Assembly (NCBI GenBank): GCA_964019155.1
Contig: OZ025240.1
Coordinates: 78,297,181 to 78,361,180 of the forward strand
DNA length: 64,000 nt
Origin: Osedax fenrisi
Lineage: Eukaryota > Annelida > Polychaeta > Sabellida > Siboglinidae
Reading direction: 5' to 3'
Both the position numbers and the translations under genes were made by a program. Positions 39,001 to 51,686 of the stretch are shown piece by piece (the first letter of the stretch is position 1; every line of letters begins with the position of its first letter). The notes below the pieces were generated by a model. The model had not been told where the DNA came from. It saw only the letters and a list, made by a program, of their open reading frames with translations, and did no database searches.

Positions 39001-41695
39001 CAACTATAATTGTTTTACATGATAAGTAAACACAAGAATAGACGAAGTTAGTTCTATAAGCTGATTAAAATAGTGCTATTGTTCTAATTAAGCAAGTAAT
39101 GAACAATTATAATGAAACAATATTTTACTAATTTGTATACATTGAATAATACAAATTATAATATATATATATATATGTATACAAATATTTATAAATAATT
39201 TTTGTCATCACATTTTATTTTAATATTAATCATTTTAACAAGTAAATATTTACGAATATCATAATAATTTTAAATCTAATTGTTTAAAAGTTAGCCGATT
39301 ATTTAATAATCTATTTAGATAATGTTTAATATATACTCTCTATAATATTAAATCAAATTATGATTATTGATGAAAATATATCAACAACTTATATAACATC
39401 CAATAAAAGCAATATTGTATTTGATATTTTGTATATTTTTAATAAATATTACAATTAATTTATTAATTATATATTACATTAATATAGATGTGTCTACTAA
39501 TACTAGAATTCAATACATATGTTTAACCTTACAACAAAATGGACAACTTTCATATTGATATAGTGTCAGCTTCAAACCGGTTTGATTGGCAGGATCATTT
39601 TTAACCTATTATAATTGTGTTATTGATTAATAATGATTTATAGTATGAATTATTTTTATAAATATGAAATAAAAAATTGTATAAATTAATTATTGAACTA
39701 GTATAAATAAAATAATACATATATATATAATAATATAAATTATTACATCTCATGTTAGCCATGAGATGTAATGCAGCTAAAAAAAACCTGGAAATATCAA
39801 AAATAAACCAAACCAAACCACAATATGCGATCTGACGCTTGTTCACATGATACATATATATTACTGATAAACCGTTGCATGTATGATAGTCTATAAATAG
39901 ACATATGCTAAATATAATGGTCAATCATACTCTTGAAACATCACTAATTCAATTAAACAATTTTGGGGGCTATATATAATATATATAATATATACATTAT
40001 ATATAACTTTTAGCCATAATCTACTATAATCATAAAATATAATATCTAAGGCTATATTGTATATATTATATATATTAATATACAATTGTATATGTTAATT
40101 ACTATTATTATAATAATTATAGTAATTATATTGTTATTTTGTAACATCTGTGTTTACTAGATTGCCTGTAGTATGCGTCGCGCTATATCCGGTACTTTTA
40201 ATATGAATATGTAATAATAATACATACACAAATTCCTTATTATATAATAAAGTCTTCTTATTATTGAACTTATATAGTTATTCTTCTTTATATTGATCAC
40301 TTATAAAATAAAACATATGAGTGTAGTATTTTATATACAAAGATTTTCCAAAGGTTTCGCAAAATCTTTGATATATATATAATATATATATTATAGTAAA
40401 ATAATATCAGCCTTTGATATTATATAATAGTAATTAGCACCAGTCGCACACATATTAGATCACAAATACATTTCAATCAATTGATCATCGATTGTATCAC
40501 CACACCCTCAACTACGCTACGTCTACTACTTTACTATCGATCTTTACTAGCGCTGCGCAGATATCTGGTTCCCTGATAACTATTTATATAATATAGTGTT
40601 TACTGGATTGTAATACAATAGTTTAAAGCTTAATTCGGTCATCACTATATCCGTGACTATATATCACTATTACATTTTTATTTAATTTATTTGCTATTTA
40701 ACTATGAAACGTGTATGATTCATAATGATGATCATATTATAAGTTACTTATAATATAAGTATTATAAAAATATAGTTCATTATAATAATAATGATTATTA
40801 ATAAACTTTCAAATATTATTATAGCTGCCAGCTAGCTGGCAGCTAAGCTGGTATCAATCAAATAATGAAAAAATTATAATAACATTATTTTAAATTATTA
40901 TAATGATTATTAAAAATAATCAATCATTTATTCAATGTATTAGACTTTTCTAATATCCTAATGACTCATTAGCCTAATGATTAGGCTAATGAGTAAGGAT
41001 CATGTGAACAAGTCGGCGTTAGTTATATGATTATCATAATCATTATGATAATGATATAACTTGATATAACTTATATCGAATAACAAATATATTTAATGTG
41101 GAATCTATTATACGAATGGCACACTTGCAATGTAACCGAACGATGAATTGTTCAGTTGATCCTTTTTTTTAAACTTTAAATATAATTTAAAATTATAGTC
41201 ACTTTCAAAATGTTTATGTAATTATTATCTCTAACCATTAGACTAATGGAATTTGAACTATCTATAATTATCATTGTAAAGTAAACATTACGATTATTTC
41301 AATATTTATATTTAATTAAATATATAAACTTTTCTAGTAGGTTCATATATTATCCGCTTCTTCTGTTGAACTTCTTGAGCCTTAAGAGATAAGTTTGACC
41401 TCCTATATATTTCTGAACTTATGAAACCACCGGCAATTATTGCAATTAACGCTTTATTAAAAGCTGACGAATTTGAAAAGGTGTCATCAGATTGATTATA
41501 TGAATACGTATTTTCTGCTTTTGGTAATGAACTATTACTGTTATAATTCCTAATTGGAATAGTGGTTGATGTTAAATATTTAGTTGTATAATAATGTTCA
41601 ACATTACGTTGATATTTAATATGTTTAGATAATATATTACGAGTTGGTGTTTTAACTGTAACTCTACAAATATTATAAATTAAAGAATACATCAT
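33034..41695 (-). CDS. PTGES2: Prostaglandin E synthase 2-like protein
   Basis: Membrane-anchored glutaredoxin/GST-fold protein. The mammalian form isomerises PGH2 to PGE2 and binds haem and glutathione. Exons on the minus strand: 41695-41330, 39605-39528, 38490-38350, 37775-37653, about 36696-36601, about 36300-36189, 35475-35375, 34984-34870 and 33177-33034, about 420 aa (human 377). Exon 1 gives a Ser/Thr/Arg-rich, presumably mitochondrial targeting start, then a hydrophobic segment (ALIAIIAGGFISSEIY). Exon 2 holds LTLYQYESCPFCCK with the redox motif C-P-F-C at about aa 143-146. Exon 3 has SSYRKVPLLVLEG. Exon 6 has KWRMWNDDVLIHVISPNLYR. Exons 8-9 have YMGGDTPNLADI then SVYGTLFCMEG. The exon 5/6 boundary is ambiguous. 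It may end at 36601 and resume at 36293 (phase 0), or donor gtttgt may join the acceptor at 36301 in phase 2. The gene is divergent from VARS. Confidence 0.9.
36304..36515. repeat. Tandem repeat, about 60 bp, four copies
   Basis: Each unit carries atcgaaaagggggcgtggtt followed by an aatagctattgtt-like part; copies start near 36304, 36346, 36397 and 36438, with a degenerate fifth at about 36497. They directly precede the PTGES2 exon 6 acceptor, within intron 5, and give a G-rich plus strand. Confidence 0.75.
38495..38640. repeat. G-rich minisatellite in PTGES2 intron 2
   Basis: Units of the type ggaggggtgtgtttagaagt are repeated about six times with drift. The array adjoins the acceptor of exon 3 on the minus strand. 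Confidence 0.7.
38641..39527. other. Remainder of PTGES2 intron 2
   Basis: AT-rich sequence. Nothing beyond it is recognised. Confidence 0.5.
39745..39815. repeat. Copy of dispersed 'atgtaatgcagctaaaaaa' repeat
   Basis: The motif gagatgtaatgcagctaaaa followed by an aaccaaacc-rich tail also occurs at 24913 and, inverted, at 15240-15290. The recurrence in different contexts marks it as an interspersed repeat. It lies in PTGES2 intron 1. Confidence 0.65.
40338..40370. repeat. Micro-hairpin, family C (caaagatttt)
   Basis: CAAAGATTTT at 40338-40347 is paired with AAAATCTTTG at 40361-40370 around ccaaaggtttcgc. Related hairpins are at 45129-45168 and within 45345-45397. The flanks are TA-rich, so any target duplication cannot be told. 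Confidence 0.75.
40823..40844. repeat. 22-bp perfect palindrome
   Basis: The half-site AGCTGCCAGCT is followed at once by its exact reverse complement AGCTGGCAGCT, with no spacer, in PTGES2 intron 1. It stands out as GC-richer than its surroundings. Confidence 0.9.
40964..40994. repeat. 31-bp palindrome
   Basis: ACTCATTAGCCTAAT, a single G, then the exact reverse complement ATTAGGCTAATGAGT. An outer atcct/aggat pair extends the symmetry. It lies in PTGES2 intron 1. Confidence 0.9.
41030..41052. repeat. 23-bp palindrome, copy 1 of 2
   Basis: ATTATCATAAT, a single C, then ATTATGATAAT. The same 23-bp sequence, with shared outer tatg and ga, occurs at 46095-46117 in VARS intron 1. Confidence 0.9.
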
Positions 41696-41901
41696 AAATA
41701 TTACTTTTAAATAAATTTAAGTATGTTTTTGTCCTTGGTTTTAACTAAATATTTTAAAAATAAGATGATTAATAAGGTTGAAAAATTACTTAATATTTAA
41801 AAATAACAAAGATGATAATATTTAATTTAATGGTAAATTTTAATATTTGTATGGATCCAACAAAGATAAATCTTATCTTAATATTTTATACGATAACATA
41901 A

Positions 41902-41954
41902 GGGGTATACCAAGACTTCCTATAACCCCGAGGTTATATGAGGTCTTGGGTATA
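41902..41954. repeat. Micro-hairpin, family B, copy 1
   Basis: The arm ccaagacttcctataacc is paired with ggttatatgaggtcttgg around a short ccgag centre. The hairpin is bordered on both sides by gggtata, a possible target duplication. Confidence 0.75.
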
Positions 41955-42112
41955 TTCATAAGTTATGAGTCATAACCTCCTTTAGTTCAAGGTAAATCAT
42001 GCCATGGTATACTCAACCTGACATACCTGAAGTACCCCTACCCAAGTAACCAAAAGTTGGTTCAAGACTTAGGAAACTTAAGTCATGTTGACTTAAGTCA
42101 AACTTGGTTCAA

Positions 42113-42660
42113 AAGTTAGTAACCTGTGATACCGAAAACCTAAGTCAGCGAACCAGGTATGGACCAATATAAAACTTAAGTCAGCGAACCAGGTATGAAC
42201 CAATATAAAACTTAAGTCAGCGAAACAGGTATGAACCAATTTAAAACTTAAGTCAGCGAACCAGGTATGGGCCAATTTAAAACTTAAGTCAGCGAACCAG
42301 GTATGGACCAATTTAAAACTTAAGTCAGCGAACCAGGTATGGACCAATATAAAACTTAAGTCAGCGAACCAGGTATGGACCAATTTAAAACTTAAGTCAG
42401 CGAACAAGGTATGGACCAATTTAAAACTTAAGTCAGCGAACAAGGTATGGACCAATTTAAAACTTAAGTCAGCGAACCAGGTATGGGCCAATTTAAAACT
42501 TAAGTCAGCGAACCAGGTATGGACCAATTTAAAACTTAAGTCAGCTAACCAAGTATGGACAAAAATAAAACCTAATTCAGTGAACCAAGTATGGACCAAA
42601 TAATACCTAAGTCTGTGAACCAAGTATGGACCAATATAAAACCTAATTCAATGATAATGT
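42113..42660. repeat. 36-bp minisatellite, about 15 copies
   Basis: The unit is aacttaagtcagcgaaccag followed by gtatggaccaatttaa. Copies differ by one to three bases, the outer right copies most. Because 36 is divisible by three, the array is open in one frame on the minus strand. Confidence 0.9.
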
Positions 42661-42921
42661 ATTAAATTACATAGTATTACTTAAATAATTTTACTTTTTA
42701 AAATAATATTTTATTTATTAAAAACAGTATATTAATTAAAATTATAATTATTAATTAATTTGCATATATAAAAATTAAATCAATATTTCAAAATAATTAA
42801 AAGTTATAATATTTTATTCTTTCTATAATAAAATAATGATATAAACTTAATAATAATACTTACATCAACAACTTAAGTTGAACTTAAGTCATGTATCATA
42901 AGTGTATAATATATTAGTTAT

Positions 42922-42954
<33 letters not shown>

Positions 42955-42979
42955 TATATACCATTTAATATATATATAT

Positions 42980-43244
<265 letters not shown>

Positions 43245-43599
43245 TTAAATATATTATAAACGTATATTATATGACTTAAGTTATTGATGTTATCCTATTA
43301 TAATATTTATCTATATAGTTTTTATTTATTTATAAAGAAGATTATAATATATATTCTAATTATAAAGATAATTAAATAAAAACTATATACAATATAATTA
43401 AATATTTATATAACATATCAAGACAGTTGGTGTATCACTTGATTATAATAATATGCACTGTAAATACAATGTTAATCTCTGTTATGACACTTTTTTATAA
43501 CAAAAAATAATTATCTTTTTTAATATAATATAATATATTATATGTGTTATACACACAATAAAACTTATTTCATTTAAATTAAGTTTGACCTAAGTTTTA

Positions 43600-43790
43600 A
43601 CTTAAGTCATACACACAATAACATCTAGTTCAGCTGACTTAAGTTTGACTTAAGTTATAACTTAAGTCATACACACAATAAAACCTAGTTCAGCTGACTT
43701 AAGTTTGACTTAAGTTATAACTTAAGTCATACACACAATAAAACCTAGTTCAGTTGACTTAAGTTTGACCTAAGTCATAAATTAAGTTTT
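43600..43790. repeat. 60-bp tandem repeat with ACTTAAGT motifs
   Basis: Three and a half units of cttaagtcatacacacaata followed by an aaacctagttcagctgactt part and an aagtttgacttaagttataa part. It forms the right flank of the element at 42039-44008. Confidence 0.85.
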
Positions 43791-44119
43791 TCATGCCTTA
43801 AAAACTTAAGTCATTTCGAATTAAGTTAGACTTAAGTAATAACTTAAGTTACAGTGACTTAAGTTATATAAAATTAAAAATACTTAAGTTTGACTTAAGT
43901 TTTGAACCAGATTTTTGATTTAAGTCAATATGACCAACTATGAAGCAAGTATTTTATTTGTGAACCAAGTATGGACCAAGTTTGACCCAATCTGTGTTAC
44001 TTGGGTAATAGCAGGCTGCTATACTATAAGTGCATCCTAGTTATATAAAATATATGGAAAATACCCATATATACAATTTACTTTATTCTTTCAATTAAGT
44101 TAAGGCCTCAAAGGGCTTT

Positions 44120-44177
44120 GGTAATACCATAGATTTAGAGTACCACTAAACGGTACTCTAAATATATGGTTAATACC
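44120..44177. mobile_element. Micro-hairpin, family A, copy 1
   Basis: The arm catagatttagagtacc is paired with ggtactctaaatatatg around actaaac. It is flanked by ggtaatacc on the left and ggttaatacc on the right, a near-identical direct repeat. Confidence 0.75.
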
Positions 44178-44482
44178 AAGGACATGCACTTGATAATACT
44201 CAAATTATAAAAATGAAATTGTTTATATTTTTTTTTTTTAATATTTAAAATATATAAGAAAATTACTTTTATATTATTTTTATTTTTAATATTTATGAAT
44301 TAAATGTTCTATAATTAATTATATAATATGAATATAAATATAAGAAATAAAATCTTTAAAAAATAAATATGAATATTATATCTACATATAGTTACAATTG
44401 TAACAAGGAATCGGCAAGAATAACCTAGTTATACTATTTATTACTTGTTTTGTGCTATATTGATTCTATTATATATATATAT

Positions 44483-44516
44483 CAATACCTCATATAACCT
44501 CGATGTTATAGGAGAT

Positions 44517-44520
<4 letters not shown>
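44483..44520. repeat. Micro-hairpin, family B, copy 2
   Basis: The arm caatacctcatataacctcg is paired with tgttataggagatattg. The flanks are TA repeats, so a target duplication cannot be judged. Confidence 0.6.
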
Positions 44521-44575
<55 letters not shown>

Positions 44576-44650
44576 TGAAAGTAGAGCACAAAGTATCTTT
44601 GTATATGCTATTATCCTAAAATAAAGTAAAGGAATTAATCTATTAATTTC

Positions 44651-44825
44651 CTAATTACTAGTGGCGCCGGAACGATTTTGTATGTAGCTGGGACCAACCA
44701 ATACAAATAAATGTTGTGGTAAAAGTAGGGGGACCAATACATACGAGGTCCCCCTAGATTTGAAAGTGGGGGGGGGGGGGGGTTTCCCCCGTCCTCCCCT
44801 GTTGTAGCGCCCCTACTAATTACAA
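44651..44825. mobile_element. Short GC-rich MITE with poly-G tract
   Basis: The left end taattactagtggcgccgg and the right end, on the opposite strand, taattagtagggggcgct-like, form an imperfect inverted repeat. The interior is GC-rich for this genome, includes aggtccccctag, and carries a run of 15 G at 44768-44782 followed by ttccccc. Confidence 0.55.
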
Positions 44826-44914
44826 ATATATAATTTTATAAATTTTCCTATTATTCAAACCTTGTTATATATGATATAAAACATAGATATATAATTAGTA
44901 TATATATTGAGTGG

Positions 44915-44967
44915 GGTGACTCCATAGATTAGAGTACCTAGTGTTACTCTAAATCTATGGGTGACTA
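44915..44967. mobile_element. Micro-hairpin, family A, copy 2
   Basis: The arm ccatagattagagtacc is paired with ttactctaaatctatgg around tagtg. It is flanked on both sides by ggtgact (44915-44921 and 44961-44967). Confidence 0.8.
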
Positions 44968-45000
44968 TAATGTATATGATAATTAGCCTAATTAAATTAG

Positions 45001-45065
45001 GTATAGCCAAGACCTCCTATAACCTCGTTAGGTTCGTCGAGGTTATAGGAGGTCTTGGTATAGCC
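45001..45065. mobile_element. Micro-hairpin, family B, copy 3
   Basis: The arm aagacctcctataacctcg at 45009 is matched exactly by cgaggttataggaggtctt at 45038, around ttaggttcgt. It is flanked by the direct octamer gtatagcc at 45001-45008 and 45058-45065. Confidence 0.8.
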
Positions 45066-45121
45066 TACTAATTAATACAATTGTATTTTACCTAACTATA
45101 CTATAAAGGAGGCCATACTCA

Positions 45122-45175
45122 TCGATATCAAAGATCTTGCGAAGCTTGCTTCCTTCGGAAAATCTTTGTCGATAT
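45122..45175. mobile_element. Micro-hairpin, family C, copy 2
   Basis: The arm caaagatcttgcgaag is paired imperfectly with ccttcggaaaatctttg. It is flanked on both sides by tcgatat (45122-45128 and 45169-45175). Confidence 0.75.
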
Positions 45176-45265
45176 AAAGAAAGTTATTACTTAATATTTA
45201 AATAATTATATTAAAAGATATTCATAAGATATTTGTAAGGTATTCATAAACCCCTTCCAACGGTT

Positions 45266-45321
45266 GGGTTTGGGCATAGATATAGAGTACCTTATTGGTA
45301 CTCTATATCTATGGGTTTGGG
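45266..45321. mobile_element. Micro-hairpin, family A, copy 3
   Basis: The arm catagatatagagtacc is matched exactly by ggtactctatatctatg around ttatt. It is flanked by gggtttggg on both sides (45266-45274 and 45313-45321). Confidence 0.85.
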
Positions 45322-45343
45322 TTTAGGTTTCCTTCGAAACATC

Positions 45344-45397
45344 TACAAAATCTTTGAGTATATCAATGATTTTTCCCTCAGGGAAAATCTTTGTAGA
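45344..45397. repeat. Micro-hairpin, family C, copy 3 (complex)
   Basis: ctacaaaatctttg is followed by gatttttccctcagggaaaatc and ctttgtag, a folded arrangement related to the family C arms. It looks like two partial copies joined. Confidence 0.6.
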
Positions 45398-45556
45398 AAG
45401 TTTTAAAATTTAAATATAATAACTTCCGGCCAGGTTTTCACTTTGAATTATAAATCTATAGGTATTTTATTTTTTAATTATTTAAATATGAATACATTTA
45501 TATATATAATTTTATAATATATTATATTTTGTATATGAATATATTTTCTTATAGTT

Positions 45557-48500
45557 ATGTCTGAAGAAGCTAAGAAAGTAGAAACATCTGGAGATGGAGA
45601 GGCCGCTCCCAAGACCGAAGCCCAATTAAAAAAAGAAGCTAAACGACTCGAAAAATTAGCAAAATTTAATGCTAAAAAGGATAAACAAATTGCCCAAAAT
45701 AAAAAATCTGAAGGAACTGTGGTTTGTTTATAGTATTAAAATAATTTTTAATTATTTGTTTTTTAAAATATCTCCAAATTACGAAAACAAATATCATATA
45801 ATATGATTCATATTTAATATGTTAAACTTATTAAAATTAAATATTTAAGATATAAATCATTTATACTTCTAAAATCTAAAATGTTTATATTTATTTTAAG
45901 TTACCGAAAAACGATATTTTATAGTGATGACTAATAGTCATAAAGTATATGACTCATAAAATGTATTACTCATTTATGACTCATAAACCTAATTCGTATT
46001 TTTTAATTAATATTTATAATTATTGTACTCAGAATAATTATTTTTCTCTACCTATGTGTATAAAAAAACAATGTAGCTTCTCATAGTAAATATGATTATC
46101 ATAATCATTATGATAATGAATCACTATACACTATCAATAACTTAGTGATTCAATAAGTGAGAGTGTATACTTGTCTATAATTTTCTTCAGTGTATATAGA
46201 TTATATAATAGAATATATATATAAATAAATAGTTTTTATTCAAATATGATATTTAATATTATATTAAATTAATATGAGTATTCTTCTTTAAAGTTTTTTA
46301 AATTATTATATTGATGAAAATCTGTAAAAATTATTACTATTACTGATATTACTTATATTATTTATTTTTTGAGATGGATTTCATATAATATATGATATAT
46401 AGATATAAATAATCTAAACATATTAAAAAACAACTATTGGCAATTAAGCAAATAGTACTTTCAAAAATATTTTTATAGTACAAGTTGTACTGTACAACAT
46501 TATTTATTTACCCGTAATAGACATTTATGGTAAATACTCCCTTAATAACTTATCATTAATATGATAATCATATATAAATTATATAATATAATCATATAAA
46601 ACATAATCATCTTAATTTATTATCATTAGAATTATTATTATTAAATAATGCCAATTTAAAAATGTTATGTTATATTATAAAGTATCTATCATTTCTGCAA
46701 CCAAATATTTAAAAAAATTGTTATTTTATTCTTGATTGACCATGAACCATGAATCATGGTTCATGGTCCAGGCGTACATATTTGAATTATGTATACATAC
46801 AAATCAATACAATAACTCGTTTTTAAATTAATGATTTCAATATGGTTCTATTAAAATCATAATATAATTGAATACACGTTATATTATATAGAATAATGAC
46901 ATAACAAAATATCCAATTAAAACCTATATATAAATAAATCCTTATTTTTGATAACATATTTATTAAGAAATATTAAATTAAAAATATTGATTAATTTTAT
47001 TTTATAAATAAATAAATATATCTGATATATTCAAAGATTGAAATAATTTAAATATAAAGAAATATACCACTGAAAAGTATCTATTTCAAAGTACATAATT
47101 TAAATGGTAGAGATAGTCAGCACCTGTTTTTGGTATATATTAAATGCATGATGCATTTAAAATGTGTACGTTTAAAATGATACAATCCAATGATACTATC
47201 TAATAAATTTATATAATGTTATTTATTAAATTTATATTTATTATTATTTTATTTTAACACCGTTTAAAATGTAAACTTTAAATACAATAAATATTAACAA
47301 TAGTGTATACTCTATATAAAACTCCAATTAATAACGTTCAGTCATCACTAAATAAATAAGTCTAGTTTAGCTTTAAAACTAATCGTAGTAGTAATTAGAG
47401 ATCATAGGGAATCTCGTTTATATAGTTTATTTCCATATGGAATGTATATATCCATATACTATGTAGTTAATCCTCGTACCGCGCGACGTAGAAAAAAGAG
47501 AAGCCCGTGAAGAAAGAGAGAGAAGTGATCACTTACGATGTTGATACCCCCGCCGGAGACAAGAAGGATGTATCGGGCCCCATGCCCGCCTCCTACAGTC
47601 CTGTCTATGTAGAGGCTGCCTGGTACTCGTGGTGGGAGAAACAGGGATTCTTTAAACCGGAGTACGGCGTTAGTTTGCCGATGATAACGCGCGATCGCTA
47701 TGTATTACGGTGTACATTTGAGGCAAAATTGTTAATATAATATTTATTCATTGAATCACGTATATATCTTGAATACAATACCAATAACGGATACAAATGG
47801 ACCCCTAAAGAGTCGTAGACTTGTACATGTTATAAATAAGTTATTTAAAATAACTGTGGAAAATAAAATACAAATAGTTATATTTGTGTACCTTTTTCAT
47901 TTAAATTTATTAAATTCTTTATAAACACAATAGAAAAAACATGAACTGCCTGGATTAGAATCCGGGAAATCTCGACTATTCCACTGAGCCATAGACCCCA
48001 GGCTAATATATATACATACATATTATCTGGGGTTGATAGGCCAGTAGAACAATCACTTGCTAGAAAGTGATATGTCTTCAGGTAGCTCTTGTTTCATTTC
48101 TGTTTATCAAGAACTTAATAAATTTAAACGCAAAAGAGAAACAAATAGTTTATGTTTTATTGTCCACAGTTATTTATAACTTGTACAGGTATTCGATTTC
48201 TTGAGAGTCCAATGGACACGGTCCACTTATATCCACTAATGATATTGTGTATATATATATATATATGATTTTATTTTATAATTTGCATATTTATTGATTA
48301 AATAATATTTATAAGAATTATAATATTACTTTTTGAATTGATTTTAAAATGAGCACCTTGATTACAAATAAGATTTATTTATCTATTACTTTAATACTAG
48401 AATTTATATCTTAAAAAAGCATAATTATAATATCATGTTATTATATTATGTAATACATTTTCTAAGAGATATTCTATATCTACATTTCACAGAGAGAGAG

Positions 48501-49196
48501 CGTCAGTACCCCTAATCCTAATGGAACGTTCATGATGGTGATACCCCCACCTAATGTTACTGGAGCCCTACATCTTGGTCATGCCCTAACCAATAGTATA
48601 GAGGACTCCATTACTAGGTATAACTCCCAGGTCTCCCTTCCTCTCTATCTCTCGCTCCCATACTATCTCTATTTCTCGCTCCCATACTATCTCTATCTAT
48701 ATCCCTCGCTCCCTTCTTCTCTATATCATTGCCTCTATCTCTCGCTCTCATACTCTCTATATCATTACCTCTATTGCATACTCTCTCTAACTCTATCTCT
48801 TGCTCCCATACTATCTCTATCATTGCCTCTATCCTTCCACCCTATCTCCTTCTCTCTCCTTCTATCTCTAACTCTTCCACTCTCTATCTTTCACACACTC
48901 TCTTTATCTCTAACTCGAGGACATCATCACCACCACAATCAGATGGCACCGCATGTCAGGCAAGACAGTGCTATGGAACCCCGGTTGTGACCACGCCGGT
49001 ATCGCAACACAAGTAGTAGTCGAGAGAAAGCTGTACAGAGAGAAGAAGTTATCTCGTCACGATATCGGTAGAGAGAAGTTCACAGAGCTCATCTGGGACT
49101 GGAGAAATGAGTTAGCTTTAAATATATTTGTTAATCATACGGTACAACAGTCATTATATTATAAGTTATAACTAACCAGTAAATATTAATAGATAT

Positions 49197-49246
<50 letters not shown>

Positions 49247-51647
49247 TAATATTATATATTATACATATATTTGCAACATTATATAATTATTTGTATCGTT
49301 CTTTCTATGATTTATTTCAACTTTATTACCCTGATGATTTTCTCCCATATAACTAGTGATTTATAAATTGTAATCAGATACTATAAGTTTATATTATCTA
49401 TAACAACAAATCTATAAATGATATTTAATTGTAGATATATAATTCAATTATTAATTGTATTATTATTTGTTCTCTTAGTTTATCTAAATATATCAATATA
49501 CTTTTATTTTAATAATAACAAATTATAAAAAAGTACACTATTTAGAGATAATTAATTTTTTCCATAAATTCACATGGAAGATATATTTTGTTACTGTTTT
49601 TGTTACTAAATCTGCTATATACATACATATATATCTATATCTGTGTGTGTATGTTATGTTACATTTCTTACGGACAACCCTACACTAGGAAGGGTGACAC
49701 TATATACGAACAGCTGCGTCGCATGGGTTCCTCGTACGACTGGAGTAGGGCGTGTTTCACCATGGACCCCAAGATGTGCGTGGCTGTGTCTGAAGCGTTC
49801 GTCCGTATGCACGACAAGGGTATCATCTACAGGTCGAACAGGCTCGTCAACTGGTCATGCTCTCTTAACTCTGCTATCTCCGATATAGAGGTAGTACTAC
49901 CACCGTGAGGGTGTGTGTGATAGGGTAGCGGGACACACAACTAACCTGTTCAACTGTCCATGTTACACACATCACAGCCTATCACTGATATATAGCTTAA
50001 CCTATCACTGAGTGATGATACATTAAGCAGAAAGTAATGTATATTACCACTAGTAGTGTGTATATTCATGTGTATGATAGTGTGTGAGTGTGTGTGTGTG
50101 TAAGAACATATGTATTTGATATTGAGTAACAAGTTACTGGTCTATACACTAGTAGCAAATATATAACACTCCCTATCTACGCAACGTGATTAGTATTCAT
50201 ACATCCCGCTGCTAGCAGCAGTATCGAAATCGATTTAGGTTTGCCGCGATTTGCATACTTCAATGTTTTCATTGCTCTATTAAATTACATGCAATATAAA
50301 TTAGCTTTTACTCACCACATAGATATTTATAGCATTTAAAACCAACATATCCTATTGCTTTGTTATATATTAGTAATGAACACGTTTTCATAATACAAAT
50401 AATAATTTAAACCATATTATTTTTAATTTTAAAAGTGCATGTTTCATAAGAATTTACATTATAAACAACACATAGTTACGCAAATTTTCCCTATCTAGTT
50501 GGCACAGTTGCTTTTTGTATACAAAATAGAATTACATGATTAGGCGTGAGTGTTATATCTTTCCTTAGCACACATCTTTGCTAGTAGTGTGTAGTGTGCG
50601 TTGATACAAGGTGTGGGGTGTATGATATGATGTGATACAGGTCAATTTGTATTTGTTTATATAATACAAATAATAATAATAATAATATATTAAAAGAAAT
50701 GTTGTGTGTTCTCTATTCTTGCTTATATTATAAAAGTATATTGTTCCTCCTAAGGTCTTAACAATAATATTGTCAACCATACATATGTAGGTTGAGTGTT
50801 AATGCAGCCCATGTTATGTGTTATTTATGTATAGCTTCCTACCTTTCTTCTATAGGAATATAGTGTATATGTATTAATCTAAACCACTACATTATAAGGT
50901 TGACAAAGTAGAAATTGAAGGCAGAACCTTGGTCACAGTCCCTGGATACAAGGACAAAGTTGAATTTGGGGTGATTGTTTCTTTTGCTTACAAGATTGAA
51001 AAATCTGGTTTTTTTTATAAATATAATATTATATAATACCAATATATCATATAGTATAATGTATAATATAAAATAAATAAAATTAAAGTAAATATAAATA
51101 ATTATATATTTAATTTTATATCTAAATAAATGTTTTAAATAAATAATATAAATTATTAATGAATGAATATATTAATTAAATGAAGTTTATATTTTATATA
51201 ATTTATTTGATAAGCTTTTAAAGTTTCAAATATCCACTCTCAAAGGAGATTAATTTGTATAAAAAAGTTTTATTAAAGTCCACGGTAATATCCCCTTGAA
51301 TATTATAATCATTAATCTTATTTACAAATATATTAAAATTGTGTTATTGATTATTTTGTATAACTTCTAATCTTATTTATATTTATATAGAATAATTTCT
51401 TTTGTATGATAATTATTTAATTAAATTATGAAATACTCTAGTGTACTATATTATTGTAAATGAGTTGCGAAGGGTAATCAAAATAGTTCCAAAATTGAAG
51501 GGGCACACATATAGGAAGTTAATAATAACATTATATTTTACATGCATGCATCAATGAATAAAGCTGTTTATAAAGAGTGATTATTAATTAGATTAAACAT
51601 ATATAGAGTGAATTAACTTGTATACAGTGTAACTAAAGCATTATATT

Positions 51648-51686
<39 letters not shown>

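Noticed and set aside
42093..42623. 176-residue open frame with a repeated 12-residue unit (VHTWFADLSFKL)
   Set aside because: It is the 36-bp minisatellite read on the minus strand. The unit is divisible by three so the frame stays open, and there is no non-repeat coding flank.
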